Positions 29,634-37,567 of a stretch of 64,000 nt of DNA are shown piece by piece; within the stretch, counting starts at the first letter, position 1, and every line of letters starts with the position of its first letter. Position numbers and translations under genes: made by a program. The notes under the pieces are model-generated. The model worked only from the letters and a program-made list of their open reading frames with translations, was not told the DNA's origin and ran no database searches. The stretch covers positions 96,543 through 160,542 of the forward strand of contig JAUIKS010000028.1 of assembly GCA_030430565.1 (NCBI GenBank). Reading direction: 5' to 3'. The DNA comes from Polyangia bacterium. Its GTDB lineage: Bacteria; Myxococcota_A; Polyangia; Nannocystales; Nannocystaceae.

Positions 29634-30032
29634 TCAGTCACGCGAGAGCACCCCGCGGTAGTCGGCGCTCGTGACCTCGATGACCGTCAGCGCGATCGTC
29701 AACGGCGCGATCACGCCGGTCATGTCGGGCCACTCGAGCAGGCCGGCGCCGACGAGCCACACGCTCAACGCCGAGTAGCTCAGCGCCCAGATCAGCTCGT
29801 ACAGCCCGCGCATCCGCGTGATGTTGCAGAACAGGAAGTAGTGGCCGACGACCGTGGCGATCGCGACCCCGGGGCGCAGCGGCGCGCTCCAGGTGTAGGC
29901 CGCGAGCGGGATCGTCAACCCGAAGATCAGCAGGTCGCTCCACCACAGGCGAAACCCTCGCCCGCGGCGCGGCGCGTACAGCTTGTTGGTGAACGTGAGG
30001 TTATGAAGCGGGAGCCATGTTCGCGGGGACAC
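29634..30032 (-). CDS. Small four-helix membrane protein of unknown function
   Basis: About 132 residues from GTG 30032 (a TTG at 30050 is also possible). Four hydrophobic segments: LLIFGLTIPLAAYTW, VAIATVVGHYFLFCNI, ELIWALSYSALSVWLVGA and GVIAPLTIALTVIEV. The N-terminus carries basic residues (YAPRRGRGFR). No family recognised. It converges on the LysM-MepA gene with 12 bp between stops. Confidence 0.6.
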   Translation of the reverse strand: MSPRTWLPLHNLTFTNKLYAPRRGRGFRLWWSDLLIFGLTIPLAAYTWSAPLRPGVAIATVVGHYFLFCNITRMRGLYELIWALSYSALSVWLVGAGLLEWPDMTGVIAPLTIALTVIEVTSADYRGVLSRD

Positions 30033-30199
30033 ACCCCGACGAGGGAGCAAGCGCCGTGCCGGCGCGAGACCCCGCCGGATCCCGGGGACGCCGCCCCGCC
30101 CGGCTCCGCGCCCGCGTCAAGCTGTCGCCGCGCGGCCGCCCGCGCGCGACAGCCCGTCAACGCGTGGCGTCATCCCGGTCGCTGAGGCACGCTCCCGAC

Positions 30200-30901
30200 A
30201 TGCCAGAGACAGCAAGCACAGCGGTCGTCACCGGCGCGACCGGCCTGGTCGGCCGTCACCTCGTCGCGGAGCTGCTCGCGGATCGCGACGCGCGCGCCGT
30301 CGGTCGCGTCGTCACCCTCGGCCGACGTCGCCTCGACTCCCTCGGCGCGCGCGCGCCCGCGCTCGACGCCTCGCGGCTCGACGAGCGCGTCGTCGACCTG
30401 CTCGCGCTCGAAGAGGAGGCCATGCCCGCGCGCGTGGACGAGGCCTACTGTTGCCTCGGCACCACGATCAAGCGCGCCGGCTCGCAGGCCGCGTTCCGCG
30501 ACGTCGACCACCACATGCCGCTCGCCTTCGCCCGCGCGGCGCTGGCCCGCGGCGCGCGGCGCTTCGCGATCGTCAGCTCGCTCGGCGCGGACGCGCGCTC
30601 GCGCGTGTTCTACAGCCGCGTCAAGGGCGAGGTCGAGCGCGACCTCCAGGGGCTCGGCTTCGAGCGCCTCGTGATCCTGCAGCCCTCGCTGCTGCTCGGC
30701 GCGCGCGACGAGCACCGACGCGGCGAGAAGCTCGCCGAGCGCGTCGCCAGCGTGACGAGCTGGATGCTCGTCGGCGCGCTGCGGCGCTACCGCCCGATCG
30801 AGGCGCGAACGGTCGCGCGCGCGATGATCATCGCGCTGCGCGACGCGGCTCCGGGGACCACGATCCTCCCCTCGGACGAGCTCGCGCGGCTCGGCGCCTG
30901 A
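30200..30901 (+). CDS. NAD(P)-binding Rossmann-fold oxidoreductase (atypical SDR, HTATIP2/YwnB-like)
   Basis: From ATG 30200, 233 residues. N-terminal dinucleotide-binding motif VVTGATGLVGRHLVAEL, then YCCLGTTIKRAGSQAAFRDVDH, IVSSLGADARSRVFYSRVKGEVE (a Ser and a YxxxK-like YSRVK) and LQPSLLLGARDEHRRGE. This pattern matches small atypical SDR proteins related to HTATIP2/TIP30. No membrane segment. Substrate unknown. Confidence 0.85.
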   Translation: MPETASTAVVTGATGLVGRHLVAELLADRDARAVGRVVTLGRRRLDSLGARAPALDASRLDERVVDLLALEEEAMPARVDEAYCCLGTTIKRAGSQAAFRDVDHHMPLAFARAALARGARRFAIVSSLGADARSRVFYSRVKGEVERDLQGLGFERLVILQPSLLLGARDEHRRGEKLAERVASVTSWMLVGALRRYRPIEARTVARAMIIALRDAAPGTTILPSDELARLGA

Positions 30902-31090
30902 TCGAGCGGAGGACCGGCGCAGGACCGGCGCAGGACCAGCGCCTGGGCGTCGCCGGGGCGGCCTTGTCCGCGCGCCCCGGGCTGCGGCACCATCTTGTCC
31001 CAGGGGACATGTTCTATTGAACATTTTCGTTCGAATCGCCGCGATCCGTCCGCGGACGCGGAGGGGCGCGCCCCCCGAGGAGACCCGCGC

Positions 31091-32458
31091 GTGCCCTCGC
31101 TGAGCGTGCGACTCTCCCAGACCTCGCTGCTGCCCCTGAGCTTCGACGCGAGCGCGACCCCCGACGAGCTGCTCGAGGAGCGCTGGTTCAGCGCCCACTG
31201 CAACCGGCTGACCGGCGAGTTCGCCAACCTCATGGGCTGGATCCTCGTGATCGTGACCGTGGTGTTCTGGCCCACCGACGCGCTGATGTTCCCGAGCTCG
31301 CCGCAGATGATCGAGTTCTTCAACTTCTGGCGGCCCAGGATCCTCGCGCTCTCGGTCTTCACCGTGCTCGCGCTGCGCTACTCGCCGTGGCTCGCGCGCC
31401 GCTCGAACTGGGTCGTCTCGATCGTGCTCGTGCTCGGCGCCTGGGTCTGCGGGTACTCCGTCGGCAGCCTGGGCGAGTTCGGCGAGCCCTTCTACCCCTG
31501 CGGCTACCTGCTCGCGCTCTCGACCATCGCTATCGTCTGCACCCCGCTCCCGCGGGTCATCGTCAACGTCGCGATCACGCTCGCCTACGCGATCCCCTAC
31601 ATCGTCGCCCACCCGACCTACACCGACACCATCTTCGCCGGCCCGATCTTCCTGTTCCACAGCTTCGCGGCGATCGCCGCCGGCTCGCTCGGCCACGGGA
31701 TGTTCTACCTGGTCCGCAGCAACTTTCGGCAGCAGGAGAAGCTCGCGGTCCAGGCTGAGGAGCTCGCGCGCGCGCGCGAGAAGTCCGACCGCCTGCTGCT
31801 CAACATCCTCCCCCAGCCCGTCGCGCGGCAGCTCAAAGAAGGCGCCGCGACGGTCGCCGACGCCTACGACGACGTCAGCGTGATGTTCATCGACATCTGC
31901 GGCTTCACGGCGCTCTCGAACCGCTCCGCGCCCGTCGAGATCGTGCAGATGCTCAACAGCGTCTTCAGCCACTTCGACGGCCTCGTCGAGCGCCGCGACC
32001 TCGAGAAGATCAAGACCATCGGCGACGCCTACATGGTCGCGGGCGGCCTGCCCGAGACCTGCGAGGACCACCCGAACGCGATCGTCGCGCTCGCGCTCGA
32101 CATCCTCGAGTGCGCCGAGACCCTTAAGGACTCCACCGGCGCGCCGCTGCGCGTCCGCGTCGGCGCCCACGTCGGGCCTGTCGTCGCCGGCGTCATCGGC
32201 CGCAAGAAGTTCATCTACGACCTCTGGGGCGACACCGTGAACACGGCCTCGCGGATGGAGTCCCAGGGCGCGCCCGGCAGCGTCCAGATCACCGAGGCGC
32301 TCCACCGGCGGCTCTCCCCCGAGTTTACCCGCGAGCGCCGCGGGACGATCGCGGTCAAGGGGAAGGGCGAGATGACGACCTACTTCGTCACGGGCCGGCG
32401 CGGAGACGAGCGCGCCGCGCCGGCCAACGGAGACATGACCGCAGAGACAGGTACTTAA
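31091..32458 (+). CDS. Membrane class III nucleotidyl cyclase
   Basis: From GTG 31091, 455 residues. Six hydrophobic helices fill about residues 40-200, a coiled-coil linker with EELARAREKSDRLLLNILP follows, and a receptor-type class III cyclase domain spans about 245-430: VMFIDICGFTALSNRS, LEKIKTIGDAYMVAGG and YDLWGDTVNTASRMES. The EKIKTIGDAYM motif is typical of the receptor/guanylate-cyclase-like branch. Third class III cyclase of the window. Confidence 0.92.
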   Translation: MPSLSVRLSQTSLLPLSFDASATPDELLEERWFSAHCNRLTGEFANLMGWILVIVTVVFWPTDALMFPSSPQMIEFFNFWRPRILALSVFTVLALRYSPWLARRSNWVVSIVLVLGAWVCGYSVGSLGEFGEPFYPCGYLLALSTIAIVCTPLPRVIVNVAITLAYAIPYIVAHPTYTDTIFAGPIFLFHSFAAIAAGSLGHGMFYLVRSNFRQQEKLAVQAEELARAREKSDRLLLNILPQPVARQLKEGAATVADAYDDVSVMFIDICGFTALSNRSAPVEIVQMLNSVFSHFDGLVERRDLEKIKTIGDAYMVAGGLPETCEDHPNAIVALALDILECAETLKDSTGAPLRVRVGAHVGPVVAGVIGRKKFIYDLWGDTVNTASRMESQGAPGSVQITEALHRRLSPEFTRERRGTIAVKGKGEMTTYFVTGRRGDERAAPANGDMTAETGT

Positions 32459-32464
32459 AAGCTG

Positions 32465-32869
32465 CTAGCCGTCGATCGCCGCGGCGATCTGCCTGCGCAG
32501 CTTGATGAACGCGTCGGGCGCACCGCTGAAGCCCTTCTGACGGATCGCGTCCGCCACCCCCTTGAACGCCCCCTCGGCCACGAAGTCGACGCCGCGAAAC
32601 CGCACCGCCACGCGCAGGCGCTCGCCCCGGGCCGTGATGATCCACTTGCCTTCTTCATCGTCGCGGAGCACCACCTCGTAGCGCTCGCCCCGGGCCGTGA
32701 GCGCGCCCGCGCCTGAGCCCTCGAGCGCCTTGAGCAGCTCCTGGTTCTCGTTGACCGCCACGGCGTCGCCGCGCGTGCTCGCCACCGTCCGCCCCGTGCC
32801 GCGGTCCATCACCGTGACCTCATCAAAACCCTGCCGCTTCGCGGCCTCAATATGCTCACTCCAGGACAC
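32465..32869 (-). CDS. Small soluble protein with a profilin-like secondary-structure layout
   Basis: From GTG 32869 (VSWSEHIEAAK), 134 residues; the frame is open to 32989 but that extension looks non-coding. It starts with a short helix containing Trp, then alternating strands (VTVMDRGTGRTVAST, YEVVLRDDEEGKWIITARG, LRVAVRFRGVDFVAEG) and ends in a helix (FIKLRRQIAAAIDG). The order and a leading SW motif recall eukaryotic-type profilins, but the resemblance is weak and unverified. It converges with the cyclase gene at 6 bp. Confidence 0.5.
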   Translation of the reverse strand: MSWSEHIEAAKRQGFDEVTVMDRGTGRTVASTRGDAVAVNENQELLKALEGSGAGALTARGERYEVVLRDDEEGKWIITARGERLRVAVRFRGVDFVAEGAFKGVADAIRQKGFSGAPDAFIKLRRQIAAAIDG

Positions 32870-32991
32870 GTCGACCTCCCCGGCGCTCCCGCGCGCGGAG
32901 CCCGATCTTCTCGCTGCGCCCGCGACCGCGTCAACGCCCGTGACCCCAGAAACCATCGACAATAGGCGCAATCTGTGCCACGTGTGCAACC

Positions 32992-33885
32992 ATGGCCGAT
33001 GAGGCGCAGCGCGAGACCTGGCTGACGCGCGTTCGCGAGCATCGGCTCGCGCGCGCGGCCGGCAACTTCTCGGCCCACGGCGGCCCCGACATGGCCGCGA
33101 CCGTCACCTTCTACGCGATCTTCTCGCTGTTCCCGCTGCTGCTCGGCCTCATCGCCGTGCTCGGCCTGTTCGTCGACTCCGAAGAGGTCCAGCGCGAGCT
33201 GCTCGCGCGCGTCAGCGAGGCGCTGCCGTCGGCGAAGGAGATCGTCAGCAGCAACATCGAGATGATCATCGCCAGCCGCGGGACCGTCGGCGCGCTCGGC
33301 CTCATCGGCGTGTTCTGGTCGGCGAGCGGCCTGTTCGGCGCGCTGATCCGCGGGATCGTGCGCGCCTACGACCCGCCGCGCCCCCGTCCGGCGTGGCGCG
33401 AGAAGCTGCTGGCGATCGCCATGGCGCTCTCGGTCGGCCTGCTGTTCGTGCTCTCGGCCGTCAGCACCGCGGCGCTGCAGTTCATCGCCAGCCTGCCCGC
33501 CGCGGTCGCCGGCGACCTGTTTGGAACTGTCCTCGGAGACATGAGCAGGATCCTCGACCTGATCGGGCGCGTCGTCGGCCTGGCGATCGAGACGCTCGCG
33601 CTCACCCTGCTCTACACCGTCGCCACGCCCGACCCCGTGCGCCCGCGCGCGATCTGGCCCGCCGCCCTGCTCGCGTCCGTCCTGTTCAACGCGCTCAAGG
33701 CCGCCTTTGTGTTCTACCTGGCGACCTTCGCCAACTACCAAGCCGTCTACGGCCCGCTCGGCTCGATGATCGCGCTGCTGTTCTGGGTGCTGCTCTCGGC
33801 GCAGGTCGTCCTGCTCGGCGGTGAGCTCGCGGCCCTACGACACCGCGAGCTCGCCGGCGACGACGCGAGCGCGCCGGCCGGCTGA
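32992..33885 (+). CDS. YihY/BrkB-family inner-membrane protein
   Basis: A 297-residue polytopic protein of the YihY/virulence-factor BrkB family. It shows the N-terminal AATVTFYAIFSLFPLLLGLIAVLG helix, a second region IGVFWSASGLFGALIRGIVRAYD, and helices near 135-155, 180-215 and 230-290, ending with YGPLGSMIALLFWVLLSAQVVLLGGELAALR, all typical of the family. The exact role is unsettled despite early RNase BN and BrkB names. Confidence 0.9.
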   Translation: MADEAQRETWLTRVREHRLARAAGNFSAHGGPDMAATVTFYAIFSLFPLLLGLIAVLGLFVDSEEVQRELLARVSEALPSAKEIVSSNIEMIIASRGTVGALGLIGVFWSASGLFGALIRGIVRAYDPPRPRPAWREKLLAIAMALSVGLLFVLSAVSTAALQFIASLPAAVAGDLFGTVLGDMSRILDLIGRVVGLAIETLALTLLYTVATPDPVRPRAIWPAALLASVLFNALKAAFVFYLATFANYQAVYGPLGSMIALLFWVLLSAQVVLLGGELAALRHRELAGDDASAPAG

Positions 33886-33909
33886 GCGCGACGCTGCTAC
33901 CCTCTCGCC

Positions 33910-34122
33910 ATGGCCCGCGTCATCAAGCTCGGCAGCTTCCGCAAGCGCAAGGCTCGCGAGGAGGAGCGCCGGCGCGCCGAGGACAACCGGAGAAAGCACG
34001 GGCGCAGCAAGGCCGAGAAGCTCGCCGCGCGAGCCGAGCGCGCGCGCCTCGAGCAGCTCGTCGACGGCGCGCGCCTCGAGGACTCCCAAGCTCCAGGCGA
34101 CGACGAAGACCCGACGAGCTAG
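33910..34122 (+). CDS. DUF4169-family small basic protein
   Basis: A 70-residue charged protein. The N-terminus MARVIKLGSFRKRKARE and the following RKHGRSKAEK segment match the DUF4169 pattern known mainly from alphaproteobacteria. It starts 24 bp after the BrkB-like gene and may be co-transcribed. Function unknown. Confidence 0.75.
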   Translation: MARVIKLGSFRKRKAREEERRRAEDNRRKHGRSKAEKLAARAERARLEQLVDGARLEDSQAPGDDEDPTS

Positions 34123-34857
34123 CTAATATTCGTCGTGCAGGCGCAGCCAGCCCATCTTGTAGCCAGAGCTCGCCTCGCCCCGGCCGCTCGGCACGGCGTC
34201 GAGCAGGTGATACGCCGTGATGAGGCGATCGAGGCCGCGCGCGTAGGCCGAGTAGGTGTGGAACACGCCGCGCTCGTCACGGGCGAACACGCTGAAGCCA
34301 GGCGCCTCCGGGGCGAAGTAGCGCGCCTTGCCGTAGTTGTAATCTATCTCCCCGCGCGCCTTATCCTCGTCGCTGAAGCTGACGTGATAGTCCGCGTTAA
34401 AGCTGCTGCCGTGGGATGAGACCCACTTGAAGCCCCAGCCCATGCGCGCGCGAAAGGCCTCGAGCTTCGCCAGCGGCGCGCGCGAGACGGTCACCAGCGT
34501 GACATCGCGCGCGGCGAGATGCGCGACCGACCCGCTGTAGTGATCCGCGATGAACGAGCAGCTCTTGCAGCCCGCCTCCCAGCTCGGATCAAACATAAAG
34601 TGATAGACGATCAGCTGGCCGCGCCCCGCGAACAGCTGCTCGAGGGTCTCCTCGCCGTCGGGCCCGTGGAACACGTACTCCTGCTCCACCCGGACCCACG
34701 GCATCGCCGCGCGCGCCCGCGTCACCTCGTCGCGCAGCCTCGTCAGCTGCTTCTCACGCGCCAGCAGCTGCTCGCGCGCGGCGATCCACCGCTCGCGGCT
34801 GACGATCTGCGGCGCCGCGCCCTCCGGGCTCGGCTCGGGCTTGCGCTGTTCCGGCAT
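34123..34857 (-). CDS. DUF899 / thioredoxin-like family protein
   Basis: From ATG 34857, 244 residues. Motifs typical of DUF899: RERWIAAREQLLAREKQLTRLRDEV, MPWVRVEQEYVFHGPDGEETLEQLF, YHFMFDPSWEAGCKSCSFIADHYSG (a C-x2-C pair in thioredoxin context) and FKWVSSHGSSFNADYHVSF. The long open frame upstream of this ATG reads as non-coding Val/Ala sequence. Probably a redox or bleomycin-resistance-fold protein; biochemical role not established. The stop lies directly at the stop of the convergent DUF4169 gene. Confidence 0.9.
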   Translation of the reverse strand: MPEQRKPEPSPEGAAPQIVSRERWIAAREQLLAREKQLTRLRDEVTRARAAMPWVRVEQEYVFHGPDGEETLEQLFAGRGQLIVYHFMFDPSWEAGCKSCSFIADHYSGSVAHLAARDVTLVTVSRAPLAKLEAFRARMGWGFKWVSSHGSSFNADYHVSFSDEDKARGEIDYNYGKARYFAPEAPGFSVFARDERGVFHTYSAYARGLDRLITAYHLLDAVPSGRGEASSGYKMGWLRLHDEY

Positions 34858-34996
34858 CACTTCCTCCGCTCGCTCTCGCGGCCGCGGCTCCACGCGCGAA
34901 CGCGCTCTATCATCCGTGACTCGCCGAGGGATCGCAAGCGCCCCGACACGAGGCGCTGTAGACCACGCCGTTTTAATGTGACCATTTAGACACATT

Positions 34997-35635
34997 ATGT
35001 CTGTAACGACACACGCTAGAAACCACGACAAGGTGCCTCTCCTCCTGCTCAGCGCGACGCTCGCGCTCGCCTGCGGCGACGCCGAGGGCGAGAGCGGCAC
35101 GACCGGCGCCAGCGGCCCGACCGGCGAGGTCAGCGACGCCAGCGACACCGCGGCGACCTCGAGCGCGACCACCGGGGGCACCGGCGGCGCGACGACGAGC
35201 GCGACGACGCCCGCGACCACCACCAGCGACGCCAACACGAGCACGAGCGTCGGCCCGACGAGCGCCGGGACGACGACCGCGGCGGGCTCCGAGACCGACG
35301 CGACGACCGGCGACGAGCCAGTCGAGCCAGACCCGCGCCAAGACCTGCTCGAGCTCTACGCGCCGCGGATCTGGTTCACCGCGAACGAGGAATACTGGCC
35401 CTCGACGGTCGACTGGGCGTTCCCCTATCAAACGCGCTTCGTCGCCAGCGACAACAACCACTGGCTCCGCTCCACAGACCCGCTCGACTCGCCCTCGGAC
35501 GAGCTGCCATGGTTCGGCGGCGATCTCGACACCGCCCAGGTGTACGGCTTCTACGCCGAGAAGATGGATGGTGTGCTCGATCTTGTGTACTACGTGTACT
35601 CGTCAGAAGGGTCGCAACCAGTTGAAGTTACTTAG
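34997..35635 (+). pseudogene. Vps62-like lipoprotein gene, truncated by an insertion near 35600
   Basis: A 212-residue open frame. Signal peptide with lipobox LALAC, a long Ser/Thr/Gly/Asp low-complexity linker (about 35-110), then the start of a Vps62/PRP-like domain: LYAPRIWFTANEEYWPSTVDWAF and LDLVYYVY. Intact relatives normally continue with YPYNRGK-type sequence and a long beta-rich domain. Here it changes after GTGTACT (ends 35600) to unrelated residues (SSEGSQPVEVT) and stops. A tyrosine-integrase stub follows at once, so the gene looks cut by integration of a mobile element. The 3' part is not in the window. Confidence 0.65.
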
Positions 35636-35678
35636 GTTTCGAAGTGCCAAACCGGGCGTGCCACGATCGTGCCAAAAA

Positions 35679-35848
35679 TTAATCTCGATTTTGCCCGTCT
35701 TCGTCGTCGCGGAGCCGCCGGATGGCGTCCTCCTCGACCTCCGAGATCAAGTGCATGTAGACCTCGGTCGTCGCCAGGTTGGCGTGCCCAGCGAGCTTCT
35801 GGATCGTCCGCACGTGCACGCCCCGCAGCACGAGGTGGCTGCAGAACG
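35679..35848 (-). pseudogene. 3' stub of a tyrosine recombinase/integrase
   Basis: About 56 codons on the minus strand match the C-terminus of the intact integrase at 40111-41211 almost residue for residue: FCSHLVLRGVHVRTIQKLAGHA, then TTEVYMHL and EVEEDAIRRLR. It keeps the last catalytic His (LAGH) and the nucleophile Tyr (VYMHL), but homology breaks off at GCAGAA near 35848, before the HxLRHT box, so it cannot be active. It lies about 80 bp from the break in the Vps62-like gene, the same spacing the intact copy has from its own junction. Confidence 0.8.
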
Positions 35849-36017
35849 TATCAACGAATGGCGGCTCTGCGCGCCAGGATCGAATCCGCGAGTGGTATCT
35901 TGCGCATCGTGACGTGGGAGCCAGCGCCGCGCCGCGAGAGCGCTTCTGCGCGAGGACCAAGACGGACGAGGACGCACTCTATCGATCCCCAGAATCGAGC
36001 GAGCCGGGACGTAAGCG

Positions 36018-37475
36018 ATGAGAATGATTCTAGCCAAGCTCGGCGAGAGTCGAAGTGACGGCGCACGAGAAATACTCGTACGAGATCGTCACCTGATCAT
36101 TGATGACTTCGATGACATTAAGTCGTTAAGCCCCAGCTCCCTCGTTCTACTTCACGGCGACTCTCATCCGTGGCACATGGCGTCGTGCCCAAGAACGGTC
36201 GAATGGCCGCTTGATGAACTCGGCTCCCCCGAAGATCTCTGGACGAACCAACAACGTCGTCAAGAAATCGCCCCCGCCGAGATCGTCTCCGTCACAGGGC
36301 GCTACTCGCTAGATCCTCGCGGCAAGCCGTGCGAGCTCGGCCCCGCACGAAGGAGCGGGCCCTATCGCTACGTGCTCAACTATGCGGGGTGGAGACTCGC
36401 AGATATTCAACAACTCGTCGTGGACGCCTACGTGTGCAAGGCTCCGGCGGGGCTCGTCCTCGTTATCCCCCCGAGCAGCATCGATCACCCGCGCGCCGCG
36501 AAGAAACGAGCCCCGACCGCGAGCGCCGCTCAAGCCGGAGTCGCGCCCCCCTCGGACGACGTGGCGCCCTCCCAACTCCTGTCTCCTGGCGGTGGCTCGC
36601 GTCGCGCAGCGGAACGATACCAGTCGCCCCCGCGCTCGACCGCGCGCGACGACGGGCCGAGAGCCGCTGAAGCTCATCAGCCGGTGCACGAGCCGTTCTC
36701 GACTCAGCGCTCTTTCGCCCAACTCACCTTTCACCACGGATACATCACAACACGCGTCAACGGTAAGACCATTACGATTGAGTCCGCGATCTCTCGCGCT
36801 GTATTCAACGATACACGCCCCTTCTTCGACGAGCTTCAACCCGACGGGATCAGGATTCGCTGGCGATTCACGAACGGAGAGGTCGAGCTCGTTGATACAC
36901 AAGGACTGGAGACCCTCGATCGTCTGTTCCGAGAGGCGAGGTATCGCGCCTATATCGAGAGGTATGCGTCCTCCTCGCGCTGGATCGACGCCGATAAGCT
37001 CGCCACCGCGAACCCAGCCGCGCCTCCTGGGGCGACCGCTGAAGACCTTATCTCTGTACCAGAGTTCTTCGAAAAGCGGCGGAGCATCGCGATTTGCAGA
37101 CTGCTCGCTATTCGAGATAACGAGCGAAAAACCTGGGTTCTACCAAGACGCGCTTTTATAGTGCCAATACGAGCGATCGACAGCCAGCTACGATGGTATG
37201 CTTGGGAGACCGTCGATCACGACTACGCGACGTATCTTTTTCGCCCGCGGTCCGACGATGAGCGCGAACATATGCTCAGTTGGACGCGGGACACGACACG
37301 CAAGCGACAAGAGCTACTTCGCGATCGCTCACTGCAAGGACGACTCGGATACTGTGCCCGTGTCTATCACTACGATGACGACGATGAGGCCCTAGGGCGC
37401 TGGTGGCGGAACCTCTGCAAAGCGATTGGCATACCAGCCCGTCGCCCCCGCCAATTCGAGCGCCAATTCGAGTAA
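36018..37475 (+). CDS. Hypothetical protein, probable cargo gene of the older insertion
   Basis: A 485-residue protein with no recognised family. The N-terminal part (1-150) includes SLVLLHGDSHPWHMASCP and GPYRYVLNYAGWRLADIQQLVVDAYV. A Pro/Ser/Arg-rich linker spans about 155-225. The C-terminal half (240-485) is rich in aromatic and charged residues (RIRWRFTNGEVELVDTQGLETLDRLF, DYATYLFRPRSDDEREHML). No signal peptide or membrane helix. Base composition is less GC-rich than neighbouring core genes. It lies between the integrase stub and the kinase gene. Confidence 0.6.
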   Translation: MRMILAKLGESRSDGAREILVRDRHLIIDDFDDIKSLSPSSLVLLHGDSHPWHMASCPRTVEWPLDELGSPEDLWTNQQRRQEIAPAEIVSVTGRYSLDPRGKPCELGPARRSGPYRYVLNYAGWRLADIQQLVVDAYVCKAPAGLVLVIPPSSIDHPRAAKKRAPTASAAQAGVAPPSDDVAPSQLLSPGGGSRRAAERYQSPPRSTARDDGPRAAEAHQPVHEPFSTQRSFAQLTFHHGYITTRVNGKTITIESAISRAVFNDTRPFFDELQPDGIRIRWRFTNGEVELVDTQGLETLDRLFREARYRAYIERYASSSRWIDADKLATANPAAPPGATAEDLISVPEFFEKRRSIAICRLLAIRDNERKTWVLPRRAFIVPIRAIDSQLRWYAWETVDHDYATYLFRPRSDDEREHMLSWTRDTTRKRQELLRDRSLQGRLGYCARVYHYDDDDEALGRWWRNLCKAIGIPARRPRQFERQFE

Positions 37476-37567
37476 TCGCCCGCTGCGCCGGCGCGCAGTG
37501 ACCGACTCGTCGCCCGCGCTCGGGAGCGCCCCCCGCCCGCCGGCTCCGCGTGACAAACTAGACTGCG

